This document shows, one piece after another, positions 4,850 through 11,101 of a DNA stretch of 11,101 nucleotides. A model generated the notes under the pieces. That model did no database searches, was not told the origin of the DNA, and was given only the letters and a program-made list of their open reading frames with translations. Origin of the DNA: Pirellulales bacterium. GTDB taxonomy: Bacteria > Planctomycetota > Planctomycetia > Pirellulales > Thermoguttaceae. The stretch covers positions 1 through 11,101 of the forward strand of contig JAUWHT010000074.1 of assembly GCA_030605745.1 (NCBI GenBank), written 5' to 3'. Position 1 is the first letter of the stretch. Each line of letters begins with the position of its first letter. A program made the position numbers and the translations under genes.

Positions 4850-6658
4850 TGGTGCCGGCTGGGCGGCGTTGCGGGTGCGGTCGCGGTGGAGATCGAAACG
4901 CGGCCTGGTGAACTCCTCAAAACCTTCGACCAGTGCGGAGTCGAGCCGGGGCTGTTCCTTTAGCGTCCACGGCAGGCGGACCGTGAAGGTGCTCCCTTTG
5001 CCCAACTCGCTCTCGACTGAAACCTCACCACCGAGCAGCTTACACAATTCCTTGACGATCGACAGCCCCAGCCCGGTGCCCGAGTACTCCCGGGTCATCG
5101 CGTCGCCGCTGGGCAGCCCCGTGCGGCCCTGGCGAAACTTCTCGAAGATCGCCTGTTGGTCCCCTTCTGCGATCCCCACGCCCGTGTCGCTTAGCTGCAT
5201 TACCAGGAAATCCTGCTGGTCGCGTCCGGCGGTAATCGTGATCCGGCCTCCCTCGGGCGTGAACTTGGCGGCGTTGCTCAGCAGGTTGTTCAGTATCTGT
5301 TGCACCCGCGCCTGGTCCTGGCGCATCGGCGGCAAGTTGTCCTCGATCCGGACCTCCACGTCGATGTTCTTCTTTTCCGTAAGCGGCCGGACCATGTCGC
5401 ATTGGGCGGAAATGATCTGCTCGATCCGAAACTCGGTCAGCCGGGTGTTCATCTTGCCGCTTTCGATCTTGGCCAGATCGAGGATGTCGTTGATCATCTC
5501 CAGCAGCATCCGGCCCGACGTCTGGATGTTCTGCACGTAGCGCTTTTGCTTGTCCTTGAGCGAATCGATCGACCCGAGCACGTCGCTGAATCCCAGGATG
5601 CTGTTCAGCGGCGTGCGCAGTTCGTGGCTCATGGTGGCCAGGAAGTCGCTCTTGATAGCGTTCATTTCGTACAGCCGCATATTGGCCTGGGCCAGTTCGT
5701 CGACCTTGCCGTCCAGGTCGACGTTTACCTGGCGGAGTTCCTCCTGGACGGTGACCAGGTGCCGCAACATGCGGTTGAAGGCCACGGCCAGCGACTCGAA
5801 CTCATCGCCGGTGTGGATGTCGGCCCGCTGTGAGATGTCGCCGTGGCTGATCGCGTCGCTCACCTCGCGCAAGTGACGCAACGGCTTGACTATCACGTAG
5901 CGGACGATCACGTAGGAGGCGACCATCGCCAGGAACACGGTGACGATGGCCGTGGCCAGCAGGATGGCCCGGTTCCAATTCAACGCCCGTTGCGTAGGCC
6001 CGTTGGGAATGGTGACCTTGACGATCGAGAGCACGTCGCCGGGCGCTTCCGCCGTGACACCGCCCAGGGCCAGCCCGGAACCGGCCAAATCTAAACCCGA
6101 ACCACCCAACGACCGCCGGTGGCAGACCAAAAGACACGACTGCTCGGCACGGATCGGCTGGTAATACTGGTACTCGTTGCGCTCGGTCAAGATTCGCTCG
6201 GCGAACTCGGGTGAATCCGGGTCACGGGGCTGGTTGGGGTCGGTCTCCAAGAAGCGATCTAGCACTTCCTTCCGTTCGAACTCATCCTGCGGCATTCCTG
6301 TCCCATCGGTGCTTCCGGGCCGGATAAAATGCCAATCGTACTCCTGCTTGCTGAGCTTTTCGGTCAGGTCCTGGAGTACCTGCAGGAACGTCATGTTCCG
6401 CTGTCCCTGCGTCCATTGCTCGGGTTTCTCGGCCTGTTCCTTGGTTTCCAATTCCTCCCAGTGCTTGATGAGCATTACCTGGTCGACCAACAGCCGGCCG
6501 GTGGTGCGGTTCTGCTCATAGACCAACTTCTCGGTCTGACTGCCGTACCACCAGAAGCTGGCGGTGATCAGCAACAGCAGACATCCCCCGAACAGAAATC
6601 GGCATTTCCGTTCCAGGCTCGTCTCGCCCAGGACACGTTTGATTGCTTGGTACGACAT
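4844..6658 (-). CDS. Membrane sensor histidine kinase with heme-like sensor region and HAMP domain
   Basis: A 604-residue protein. Helices at about 20-38 and 232-255 bracket an extracytoplasmic region that looks like the Tll0287-like/DUF3365 heme sensor family; YQYYQPIRAEQSCLLVCH (163-180) carries Cys175, Cys179 and His180 with CX3CH spacing, not the usual CXXCH. Next comes a Gly/Leu-rich stretch at 184-200. A HAMP domain spans about 254-306, then a coiled coil, then the kinase core: H-box His345 in SHELRTPLNSILG, N-box NNLLSNAAKFTPEGG (457-471), DTGVGIAEGD (491-500) and GTGLGLSIV (527-535). It should autophosphorylate His345 and pass phosphate to a response regulator, but none is next to it, so it is an orphan kinase. 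ATG 6658-6656 is fixed by an in-frame TAG 15 bases upstream; there is no ribosome site, and a TAGAAT box 6 bases upstream hints at a leaderless mRNA. Ligand unknown. Confidence 0.92.
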   Translation of the reverse strand: MSYQAIKRVLGETSLERKCRFLFGGCLLLLITASFWWYGSQTEKLVYEQNRTTGRLLVDQVMLIKHWEELETKEQAEKPEQWTQGQRNMTFLQVLQDLTEKLSKQEYDWHFIRPGSTDGTGMPQDEFERKEVLDRFLETDPNQPRDPDSPEFAERILTERNEYQYYQPIRAEQSCLLVCHRRSLGGSGLDLAGSGLALGGVTAEAPGDVLSIVKVTIPNGPTQRALNWNRAILLATAIVTVFLAMVASYVIVRYVIVKPLRHLREVSDAISHGDISQRADIHTGDEFESLAVAFNRMLRHLVTVQEELRQVNVDLDGKVDELAQANMRLYEMNAIKSDFLATMSHELRTPLNSILGFSDVLGSIDSLKDKQKRYVQNIQTSGRMLLEMINDILDLAKIESGKMNTRLTEFRIEQIISAQCDMVRPLTEKKNIDVEVRIEDNLPPMRQDQARVQQILNNLLSNAAKFTPEGGRITITAGRDQQDFLVMQLSDTGVGIAEGDQQAIFEKFRQGRTGLPSGDAMTREYSGTGLGLSIVKELCKLLGGEVSVESELGKGSTFTVRLPWTLKEQPRLDSALVEGFEEFTRPRFDLHRDRTRNAAQPAPQ

Positions 6659-6663
6659 GCACG

Positions 6664-6669
6664 CATTCT
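6664..6669 (-). promoter_or_regulatory. Possible -10 box for a leaderless kinase transcript
   Basis: On the minus strand TAGAAT matches TATAAT at five of six positions and is followed by six bases and then the ATG. Transcription would begin at or near the start codon, in keeping with the missing ribosome site. With an 18-base spacer the -35 would be TTACAA, which overlaps the end of the conserved motif at 6692-6707. The -35 match is weak, so this is tentative. Confidence 0.35.
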
Positions 6670-6691
6670 ACATTACTTCATGACGCGTTTG

Positions 6692-6707
6692 TAAGCGGCA
6701 AAGTTTT
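6692..6707 (-). promoter_or_regulatory. Conserved upstream motif of the histidine kinase gene (copy 3)
   Basis: Plus-strand sequence TAAGCGGCAAAGTTTT, 34 bases before the kinase ATG, in the 87-bp gap behind priA. It matches the copy at 2963-2978 at 15 of 16 bases and the one at 2809-2824 at 13 of 16. If the TAGAAT box is real, this motif covers the -35 area and just upstream, where an activator or alternative sigma factor would bind. Confidence 0.45.
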
Positions 6708-6745
6708 GTCATTTATCCTATCAAAACTATATCTCGCAAACAACC

Positions 6746-9028
6746 CTAAAGCATATCCAGCGGATCGACGTCGACTATCCACTGGATGTTCTCCGGCGGT
6801 TGCACGTTGGTGGTGGCCTGGTGGACTGCCGTGCGGAGTTGCTCGGCGTCGGGGCCTTGTACTTGGATCTGGAAGCGGTATTTTCCCCGCAGCCGGGCGA
6901 ACGGGGCCGGGGCCGGACCGAGCACCCGGGCGTCGGCCTGCTGCTCTTCCAAGGCCGCACGAAGTTGCTCGGCCATGTGGGCGGCAAACTCGCCGGTCGC
7001 TTGCTCCAGCGGACCGCGGACGACCAGCCGGATCATGCTAGCAAACGGCGGATAGCGAAGCAGCTTGCGGATGGGCAGTTCCCCGGCGGCGAAGGCCGCG
7101 AAATCGTGCCGCACTGCCGCTTGGATAGCCGGATGGTCCGGGCTGAACGTCTGCACCAGCACCCGGCCGCCCTTCGGCCCCCGACCGGTTCGCCCGGCCA
7201 CCTGCGTGACAAGCTGGAAGGTCCGCTCGGCCGCTCGGAAGTCGGGCAGGTGCAACGCCGTATCGGCATTGATCACGCCGACCAGCGTCACGTTTGGGAA
7301 GTCGAGCCCCTTGGCGATCATTTGTGTGCCCAGCAGAATCCGCACCCTGCCCGAGCGAAACGCCGTCAGCGCCCGCTCGTGGCTGCCGCGCCGTTGCATC
7401 GCGTCGGTATCCATCCGCAGGCACGGCACGCCGGGGAACCTGCGGCGGACCTCCGCCTCCAACCGCTGCGTACCCAGCCCGCTGTAACGAATGCCCGTGA
7501 AGTCGCACTTCGGACAAGCGGCCGGGGCGGGCACCTCGTAGTCGCAGTAGTGGCACAGCGCGATCTGCTCGGTGCGGTGGTGCGTAAGTGCGATGTCACA
7601 GTCCGGACACCGCATCACCTGCCCACAGGCCGGGCACTGGATGTGCGTCGAGAACCCACGCCGGTTCAGCAGCAAAATCACCTGCCCACCTTCGTCCAGC
7701 GCCGCGCCGATCGCAGCGTGCAACTGCCGGCCGATGGCCCCACGCGATTGTCGCCGCCGGGCTTCACTGCGCAAATCAATGGTCCCCACCACCGGCAGCG
7801 GCCGGTCGAACACCCGGCGGGGCATCTCGACCAGCTTGTACTGGCCGGTCTGCGCCCGGTGCCAGCTCTCCAGCGACGGCGTGGCCGAACCCCGCACCAG
7901 TGGCACGCCTTCGGCCATGGCCCGGGCAATCGCCACGTCCCGGGCGTGGTAACGCGGGGCACTCTCCTGCTTGAACGTCGACTCGTGCTCCTCGTCCAGC
8001 ACGATCAACCCAAGTTGCGGGGTGGGAGCGAAGATCGCGCTGCGGGCACCCACCACCACCGGAACCTTGCCCTCGGCAATCTGCTGCCAGTGCCAATGCC
8101 GATCGACGTCGCTTAGATGGCTGTGCAACACCGCCACCCGGCCAAAACGCGATCGGAACCGCTCGACCGTCTGCGGCGTCAGGCTGATCTCCGGCACCAG
8201 CACGATCGCCTGGCGGCCGAAATGGATCACCTCTTGGATCGCCTGGATGTAAACCTCGGTCTTGCCGCTGCCGGTCACGCCGTGGATCAGCACCGTCTGG
8301 TGCTCGCGCGAGCTCAGCGCGGCCAGGATCGTATCCAATGCCGTCTGTTGATCGCTGCCCAGCACCAGGTGTTTTTCACGGACGGCCGCTGGTGCGGCCT
8401 CACGCCGACTGGGCACCCGCCCGGTTCGCGAGCGGATCAACCCCTTGCGGCGCAGCGCCGCGACCGGTGCCTGGGTGCACTTGGCCGCCCGAGCCAGTTC
8501 GCCGGGTGTGAGCGGGTCGCCGGACCGGGCAAGGGTCCTCATCACGATGGCCTGCTTCTCTGGCAGCTTCAGCTTGGCCAGCCGACCGGCCGCCTGCGGG
8601 TCGACGCTCAACAGCGTGCTGAGCCGGGTGCCGGCCTTGCCGCGTACTCCCGCCGGCACCACCGCTTCGAGCACTGCGGCAGGGGCACACAGGTAATGCT
8701 CGGCAATCCACTCGGTCAGCCGGAGCATTGCCGGCGAGAGCAGGCTCCGCCGGTCGATCACATCGTGGACCGGCTTGAGCCGCCGCCGGCCGGTCGGCCG
8801 GCTTTCCAGCCGTACGCAGTAGCCGATCACCAGCCGGTTCCCTCGACCCAGCGGCACGCGGACCCGGCAGCCCGGCTCGAGCCGATCGCGGATCGCGTCG
8901 GGCACCAGGTAGTCGAGTGCCTTCGCCGGCCCCTCACGCAAGACAACCGCCGCGACCAGTTGTTCCGACTGGTCGTCATCCTCCCAAGGCTCGGGCTCGG
9001 TGTCGAAGAGATTTTGTTGCTTGGGCAT
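6746..9028 (-). CDS. priA: Primosomal protein N' (replication restart helicase PriA)
   Basis: A 760-residue superfamily 2 DNA helicase that recognises stalled forks and D-loops and reloads the replisome. The N-terminal DNA-binding domain is at about 22-120 (AKALDYLVPD, GCRVRVPLG), followed by a winged-helix region. Walker A GVTGSGKT is at 250-257 and the DEEH box at 345-348. Eight zinc-binding cysteines are all present (465, 468, 474, 477, 492, 495, 505, 508). GTQMIAKGLDFPNV (567-580) and QVAGRTGRG (609-617) are the later helicase motifs. Length is slightly over E. coli PriA (732). The start ATG 9028-9026 (MPKQQNLFDTEPEPWEDD) was preferred because the frame upstream runs through a palindromic repeat; no good ribosome site is visible, and the first 20 acidic residues are not part of the core. 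The kinase gene follows after 87 bases; nadD is divergent. Confidence 0.95.
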   Translation of the reverse strand: MPKQQNLFDTEPEPWEDDDQSEQLVAAVVLREGPAKALDYLVPDAIRDRLEPGCRVRVPLGRGNRLVIGYCVRLESRPTGRRRLKPVHDVIDRRSLLSPAMLRLTEWIAEHYLCAPAAVLEAVVPAGVRGKAGTRLSTLLSVDPQAAGRLAKLKLPEKQAIVMRTLARSGDPLTPGELARAAKCTQAPVAALRRKGLIRSRTGRVPSRREAAPAAVREKHLVLGSDQQTALDTILAALSSREHQTVLIHGVTGSGKTEVYIQAIQEVIHFGRQAIVLVPEISLTPQTVERFRSRFGRVAVLHSHLSDVDRHWHWQQIAEGKVPVVVGARSAIFAPTPQLGLIVLDEEHESTFKQESAPRYHARDVAIARAMAEGVPLVRGSATPSLESWHRAQTGQYKLVEMPRRVFDRPLPVVGTIDLRSEARRRQSRGAIGRQLHAAIGAALDEGGQVILLLNRRGFSTHIQCPACGQVMRCPDCDIALTHHRTEQIALCHYCDYEVPAPAACPKCDFTGIRYSGLGTQRLEAEVRRRFPGVPCLRMDTDAMQRRGSHERALTAFRSGRVRILLGTQMIAKGLDFPNVTLVGVINADTALHLPDFRAAERTFQLVTQVAGRTGRGPKGGRVLVQTFSPDHPAIQAAVRHDFAAFAAGELPIRKLLRYPPFASMIRLVVRGPLEQATGEFAAHMAEQLRAALEEQQADARVLGPAPAPFARLRGKYRFQIQVQGPDAEQLRTAVHQATTNVQPPENIQWIVDVDPLDML

Positions 9029-9066
9029 GTGAACGTGTTCGTGTTCGTGTCGGAACACACAGTGGC

Positions 9067-9128
9067 CAATAGCCGGGGGGCAACGCCCCGCGGGTATGTC
9101 CCCGCGACGCGTTGCGTCCCGGCTATTG
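9067..9128. repeat. 28-bp imperfect palindrome in the priA/nadD divergent region
   Basis: The arms 9067-9094 and 9101-9128 are reverse complements at 24 of 28 positions, around a 6-base loop (TATGTC). The outer end CAATAGCCGGG and the inner CGCGGG pair perfectly. The paired mismatches suggest two arms drifting after formation. It occupies much of the 193-bp divergent intergenic region, so it may affect both promoters or be a dispersed repeat inserted there. Confidence 0.8.
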
Positions 9129-9221
9129 TCGTACAATCCCTGCAAGGCAATGGTCAGGCGCACCCACGTCTGGTACCATAATCCCACCTGTGGCATACCA
9201 TTTCAAGGTAGGACCAAAACC

Positions 9222-9833
9222 ATGCGATTGGGACTTTTTGGCGGGACCTTCGATCCGGTGCACTACGGGCACTTATTGTTGGCCGAATGCTGCCACGAGC
9301 AATGCAAGCTGAACGAGGTGCGGTTCCTGCCGGCCGCAGTCCCGCCGCACAAGCAAGACTGGGAACCGGCGCCCGCGGAGGCCCGGATCGAAATGCTCGA
9401 ACTGGCGATCGCCGGGCAGCCCGCCTTCTCGGTCAGCCGGTACGAGACGGATCGCGGCGGGGTCAACTACACGGTCGACACGTTGGCCCATTTCCGCCAA
9501 GAGTGCCCCGAGGCGGAACTGTTCTTGCTGCTGGGGGCCGATATGCTGTACGATTTGCCAAATTGGCGCCAGCCGGAACGGGTGTGCCAGTTGGCTACGC
9601 CGGTTGTGGTCGACCGCCCCGGGACGGAGCAACTCGCTGCGGCGGGGCGGCTCAATTTCACCTACCAGCAGGTCGAGATGCCCCGGATCGGGATAAGCAG
9701 CACCGATATCCGCCGTCGGGTAGCCGCCGGGTTGAGCATCCGCTACCAGACGCCCCGCGCGGTGGAGAAGTACATCGAAATGCACCGGCTGTACGGCGAT
9801 AAAGGAAATTGCAAATTGCAAATTGATAATTGA
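9222..9833 (+). CDS. nadD: Nicotinate-nucleotide adenylyltransferase
   Basis: A 203-residue cytoplasmic enzyme that joins AMP from ATP to nicotinate mononucleotide, giving deamido-NAD, an essential step of NAD synthesis. The nucleotidyltransferase motif GGTFDPVHYGH (7-17) with both catalytic histidines (14, 17), the PPHK loop (41-44), NYTVDTL (82-88), LLLGADMLYDLPNW (102-115) and ISSTDIRRRV (158-167) are all as expected for NadD. ATG 9222 is supported by AGGA at 9210-9213 eight bases before it and by the family N-terminus; the frame is open upstream through the palindrome but without family likeness. A CATAAT box at 9177-9182 could be the -10, with no convincing -35. The last residues, KGNCKLQIDN, are encoded by a heptamer array and are probably not part of the fold. 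glyQS follows 51 bases later. Confidence 0.95.
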   Translation: MRLGLFGGTFDPVHYGHLLLAECCHEQCKLNEVRFLPAAVPPHKQDWEPAPAEARIEMLELAIAGQPAFSVSRYETDRGGVNYTVDTLAHFRQECPEAELFLLLGADMLYDLPNWRQPERVCQLATPVVVDRPGTEQLAAAGRLNFTYQQVEMPRIGISSTDIRRRVAAGLSIRYQTPRAVEKYIEMHRLYGDKGNCKLQIDN

Positions 9834-9853
9834 CAATTGCAAATTGAAGATTG
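9805..9853. repeat. Heptamer array spanning the nadD stop codon
   Basis: Seven 7-base units in register: gaaattg, caaattg, caaattg, ataattg, acaattg, caaattg, aagattg. All end in ATTG. The nadD TGA (9831-9833) spans the fourth and fifth units. It is sharply AT-rich against its GC-rich surroundings and lies in the nadD to glyQS gap. Confidence 0.85.
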
Positions 9854-9884
9854 GCAACCCTTACTCCTGGAGTGTATCCTTATC

Positions 9885-11101
9885 ATGGAAATGGATCAAT
9901 TGGTAGCGCTGTGCAAGCGGCGTGGATTTCTGTTCCAGTCGAGCGAGATTTATGGGGGGCTGCAAGGCTTTTGGGATTATGGGCCGCTGGGAGTCGAACT
10001 GAAGCGGAACGTGCGGGAGGCATGGTGGCGCGATATGGTCACCTCGCAGGACGAGCTGACCGTCCCGCCCGGGGCCCCAGAAGCCTACGAAATGACTGGC
10101 CTGGACTGCACCATCATCATGCACCCGCAGGTCTGGAAGTGCTCGGGTCATTACGACTTGTTCCATGACGAGATGGTTGATTGCCGAGAGTCGAAGCGCC
10201 GCTACCGCTACGATCAGATTCAGGGCCGTTGGGTTGAAGCCAAGGGAAAGCGGATTTTTGTGGCCACCGAGGACTCGGGCAGCCAGGCGATCGAGCAGAC
10301 TCAGCACAAAGCGCTGAAGTTCTTCAATCTCCGCGCGAAGAAGGCCGACCAACTCCAGTGGCACGGCCCGATGGTCCCGTTGGCCACGGTGGAGGGTATG
10401 GCCGACGTGCTCGGGCCGGACGCCAAAGAGCTGGATACGCTGACCGAGCACCGTGAGTTCAACCTGATGTTCGAGACTCATAGCGGTGCGGTGCGCGACG
10501 AGTCGAGCAAGACCTTCCTCCGCCCGGAGACGGCCCAGGGCATCTTCGTCAACTTCAAGAACGTCGTGGACAGCACCCGGGTGAAGATACCCTTCGGCAT
10601 CGCGCAGATCGGCAAGAGCTTTCGCAACGAGATCACGCCGCGCAACTTCACGTTCCGCTCGCGCGAGTTCGAGCAGATGGAGATCGAGTTTTTCTGTCAC
10701 CCCGATGCCTCGCCCGAGTGGTACAGGTATTGGCGGGACCGTCGCTACCGGTGGTACGTCGAACTGGGCCTGGCGAGCGATCGGCTGCGGCTGCGGGAGC
10801 ACGGCGCAGAAGAGCTAAGCCACTACTCGTGCGGCACGGCCGATATCGAGTACGCCTTCCCGTTCCTGGCCGAGGGCCAGTTCGGCGAGTTGGAGGGCGT
10901 GGCCCATCGCGGCGACTTCGATCTGCGCAGCCACATGGAGGGCAAGCTGGTTCGCCAAGGCGATCAGCTTGTGGTCGAACAAGACGAACAAGGTAATCCA
11001 AAGTATCGCGGCAGCGGCAAGGACCTGACCTACTACGACGAGCAGACCAGGCAGCGCTACATCCCGCACGTGATCGAGCCTTCGGCCGGCACCGATCGGG
11101 C
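9885..11101 (+). CDS. glyQS: Glycyl-tRNA synthetase, single-chain dimeric type, 3' end outside window
   Basis: The first 405 codons are open and run off the right edge. This class II synthetase charges tRNA-Gly and is the alpha2 type also found in archaea, eukaryotes, Thermus and mycobacteria, not the alpha2beta2 type of E. coli. Marks are MDQLVALCKRRGFLFQSSEIYGG (3-25, near the N-terminus), GFWDYGPLGVELKRN (28-42), the FLRPETAQGIFVNFK block (211-225), and motif 2, FRNEI plus FRSREFEQMEIEFF (246-270). SHYSCGTADIEY (312-323) and HRGDFDLRSH (341-350) match the later catalytic region; motif 3 is beyond the edge. ATG 9885 has GGAG at 9869-9872, 12 bases upstream; ATG 9891 two codons in is an alternative. 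Probably transcribed with nadD. Confidence 0.95.
   Translation, partial: MEMDQLVALCKRRGFLFQSSEIYGGLQGFWDYGPLGVELKRNVREAWWRDMVTSQDELTVPPGAPEAYEMTGLDCTIIMHPQVWKCSGHYDLFHDEMVDCRESKRRYRYDQIQGRWVEAKGKRIFVATEDSGSQAIEQTQHKALKFFNLRAKKADQLQWHGPMVPLATVEGMADVLGPDAKELDTLTEHREFNLMFETHSGAVRDESSKTFLRPETAQGIFVNFKNVVDSTRVKIPFGIAQIGKSFRNEITPRNFTFRSREFEQMEIEFFCHPDASPEWYRYWRDRRYRWYVELGLASDRLRLREHGAEELSHYSCGTADIEYAFPFLAEGQFGELEGVAHRGDFDLRSHMEGKLVRQGDQLVVEQDEQGNPKYRGSGKDLTYYDEQTRQRYIPHVIEPSAGTDR

Noticed and set aside
4844..6658. Two-component operon with a response regulator next to the kinase
   Set aside because: Neither priA upstream nor rnhA downstream encodes a receiver domain; the kinase is an orphan in this window.
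9035..9058. Repeated GTGTTC with a GAACAC partner as a LexA-type operator before priA
   Set aside because: The half-site spacing (6 bp period) fits neither the GTTC-N7-GTTC nor the CGAAC-N4-GTTCG pattern; it looks like a simple repeat.
6800..9181. Two long plus-strand reading frames opposite priA (438 and 354 codons)
   Set aside because: They mirror priA codons, are His/Arg/Gln-rich without motifs, and priA has every helicase and zinc motif intact.
9029..9196. Longer start for priA (816 residues)
   Set aside because: The extension runs through the 28-bp palindromic repeat and has no likeness to PriA N-termini.
9861..10802. 313-codon minus-strand frame opposite glyQS
   Set aside because: Antisense to an intact synthetase with class II motifs; no motif of its own.

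Overview
The window reads as chromosomal DNA of a GC-rich bacterium, most likely a planctomycete (Pirellulales-like). This is a judgement from the style of the proteins (a TolQ/TolR-like pair with an uncharacterised duplicated C-terminal domain, a histidine kinase with a c-type-heme-like sensor region, a tiny Arg/Tyr/Trp-rich secreted protein) and from intergenic DNA full of heptamer arrays and dyad repeats. No database comparison was possible.

Layout. Positions 1 to about 9030 are coded on the minus strand. Going down the coordinates, which is the direction of transcription: priA (9028-6746), an orphan hybrid-free histidine kinase (6658-4844), rnhA (4653-4195), queD (4139-3699), a small secreted basic protein (3522-3235), a 463-bp intergenic stretch rich in repeats, then a two-gene unit with ATGA stop/start overlap: a MotA/TolQ/ExbB-like channel protein (2771-1611) and its TolR/ExbD/MotB-like partner (1614-145). 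The first codons of another membrane protein (65-1) run off the left edge. Around 9029-9221 there is a divergent intergenic region, and the plus strand then carries nadD (9222-9833) and the 5' part of a single-chain glycyl-tRNA synthetase (from 9885, cut by the right edge).

How the genes work together. priA, rnhA, nadD, glyQS and queD are housekeeping genes for replication restart, RNA:DNA hybrid removal, NAD synthesis, tRNA charging and queuosine/pterin synthesis. They do not form one pathway. The part with real unknowns is the left end. The two membrane proteins look like a 5:2-type ion-channel/rotor complex. The partner subunit has alanine where ExbD/TolR carries its ion-coupling aspartate, and it carries two diverged copies of one domain after a coiled coil. 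The histidine kinase has a CX3CH motif in its extracytoplasmic region and a Gly/Leu-rich insertion right after it. A 16-base motif, TAASCGGCAWAGTTTY, sits 34-38 bases upstream of both the channel gene and the kinase gene, with a third copy further upstream of the channel gene.

Intergenic structure is the other theme. At least six short arrays of 7-bp units with different sequences lie next to genes, and four genes have their TGA stop inside or at the edge of such an array. Three unrelated dyad-symmetric repeats lie at 2875-2944, 3539-3622 and 9067-9128. No rRNA, tRNA, CRISPR array, transposase or integrase was seen.
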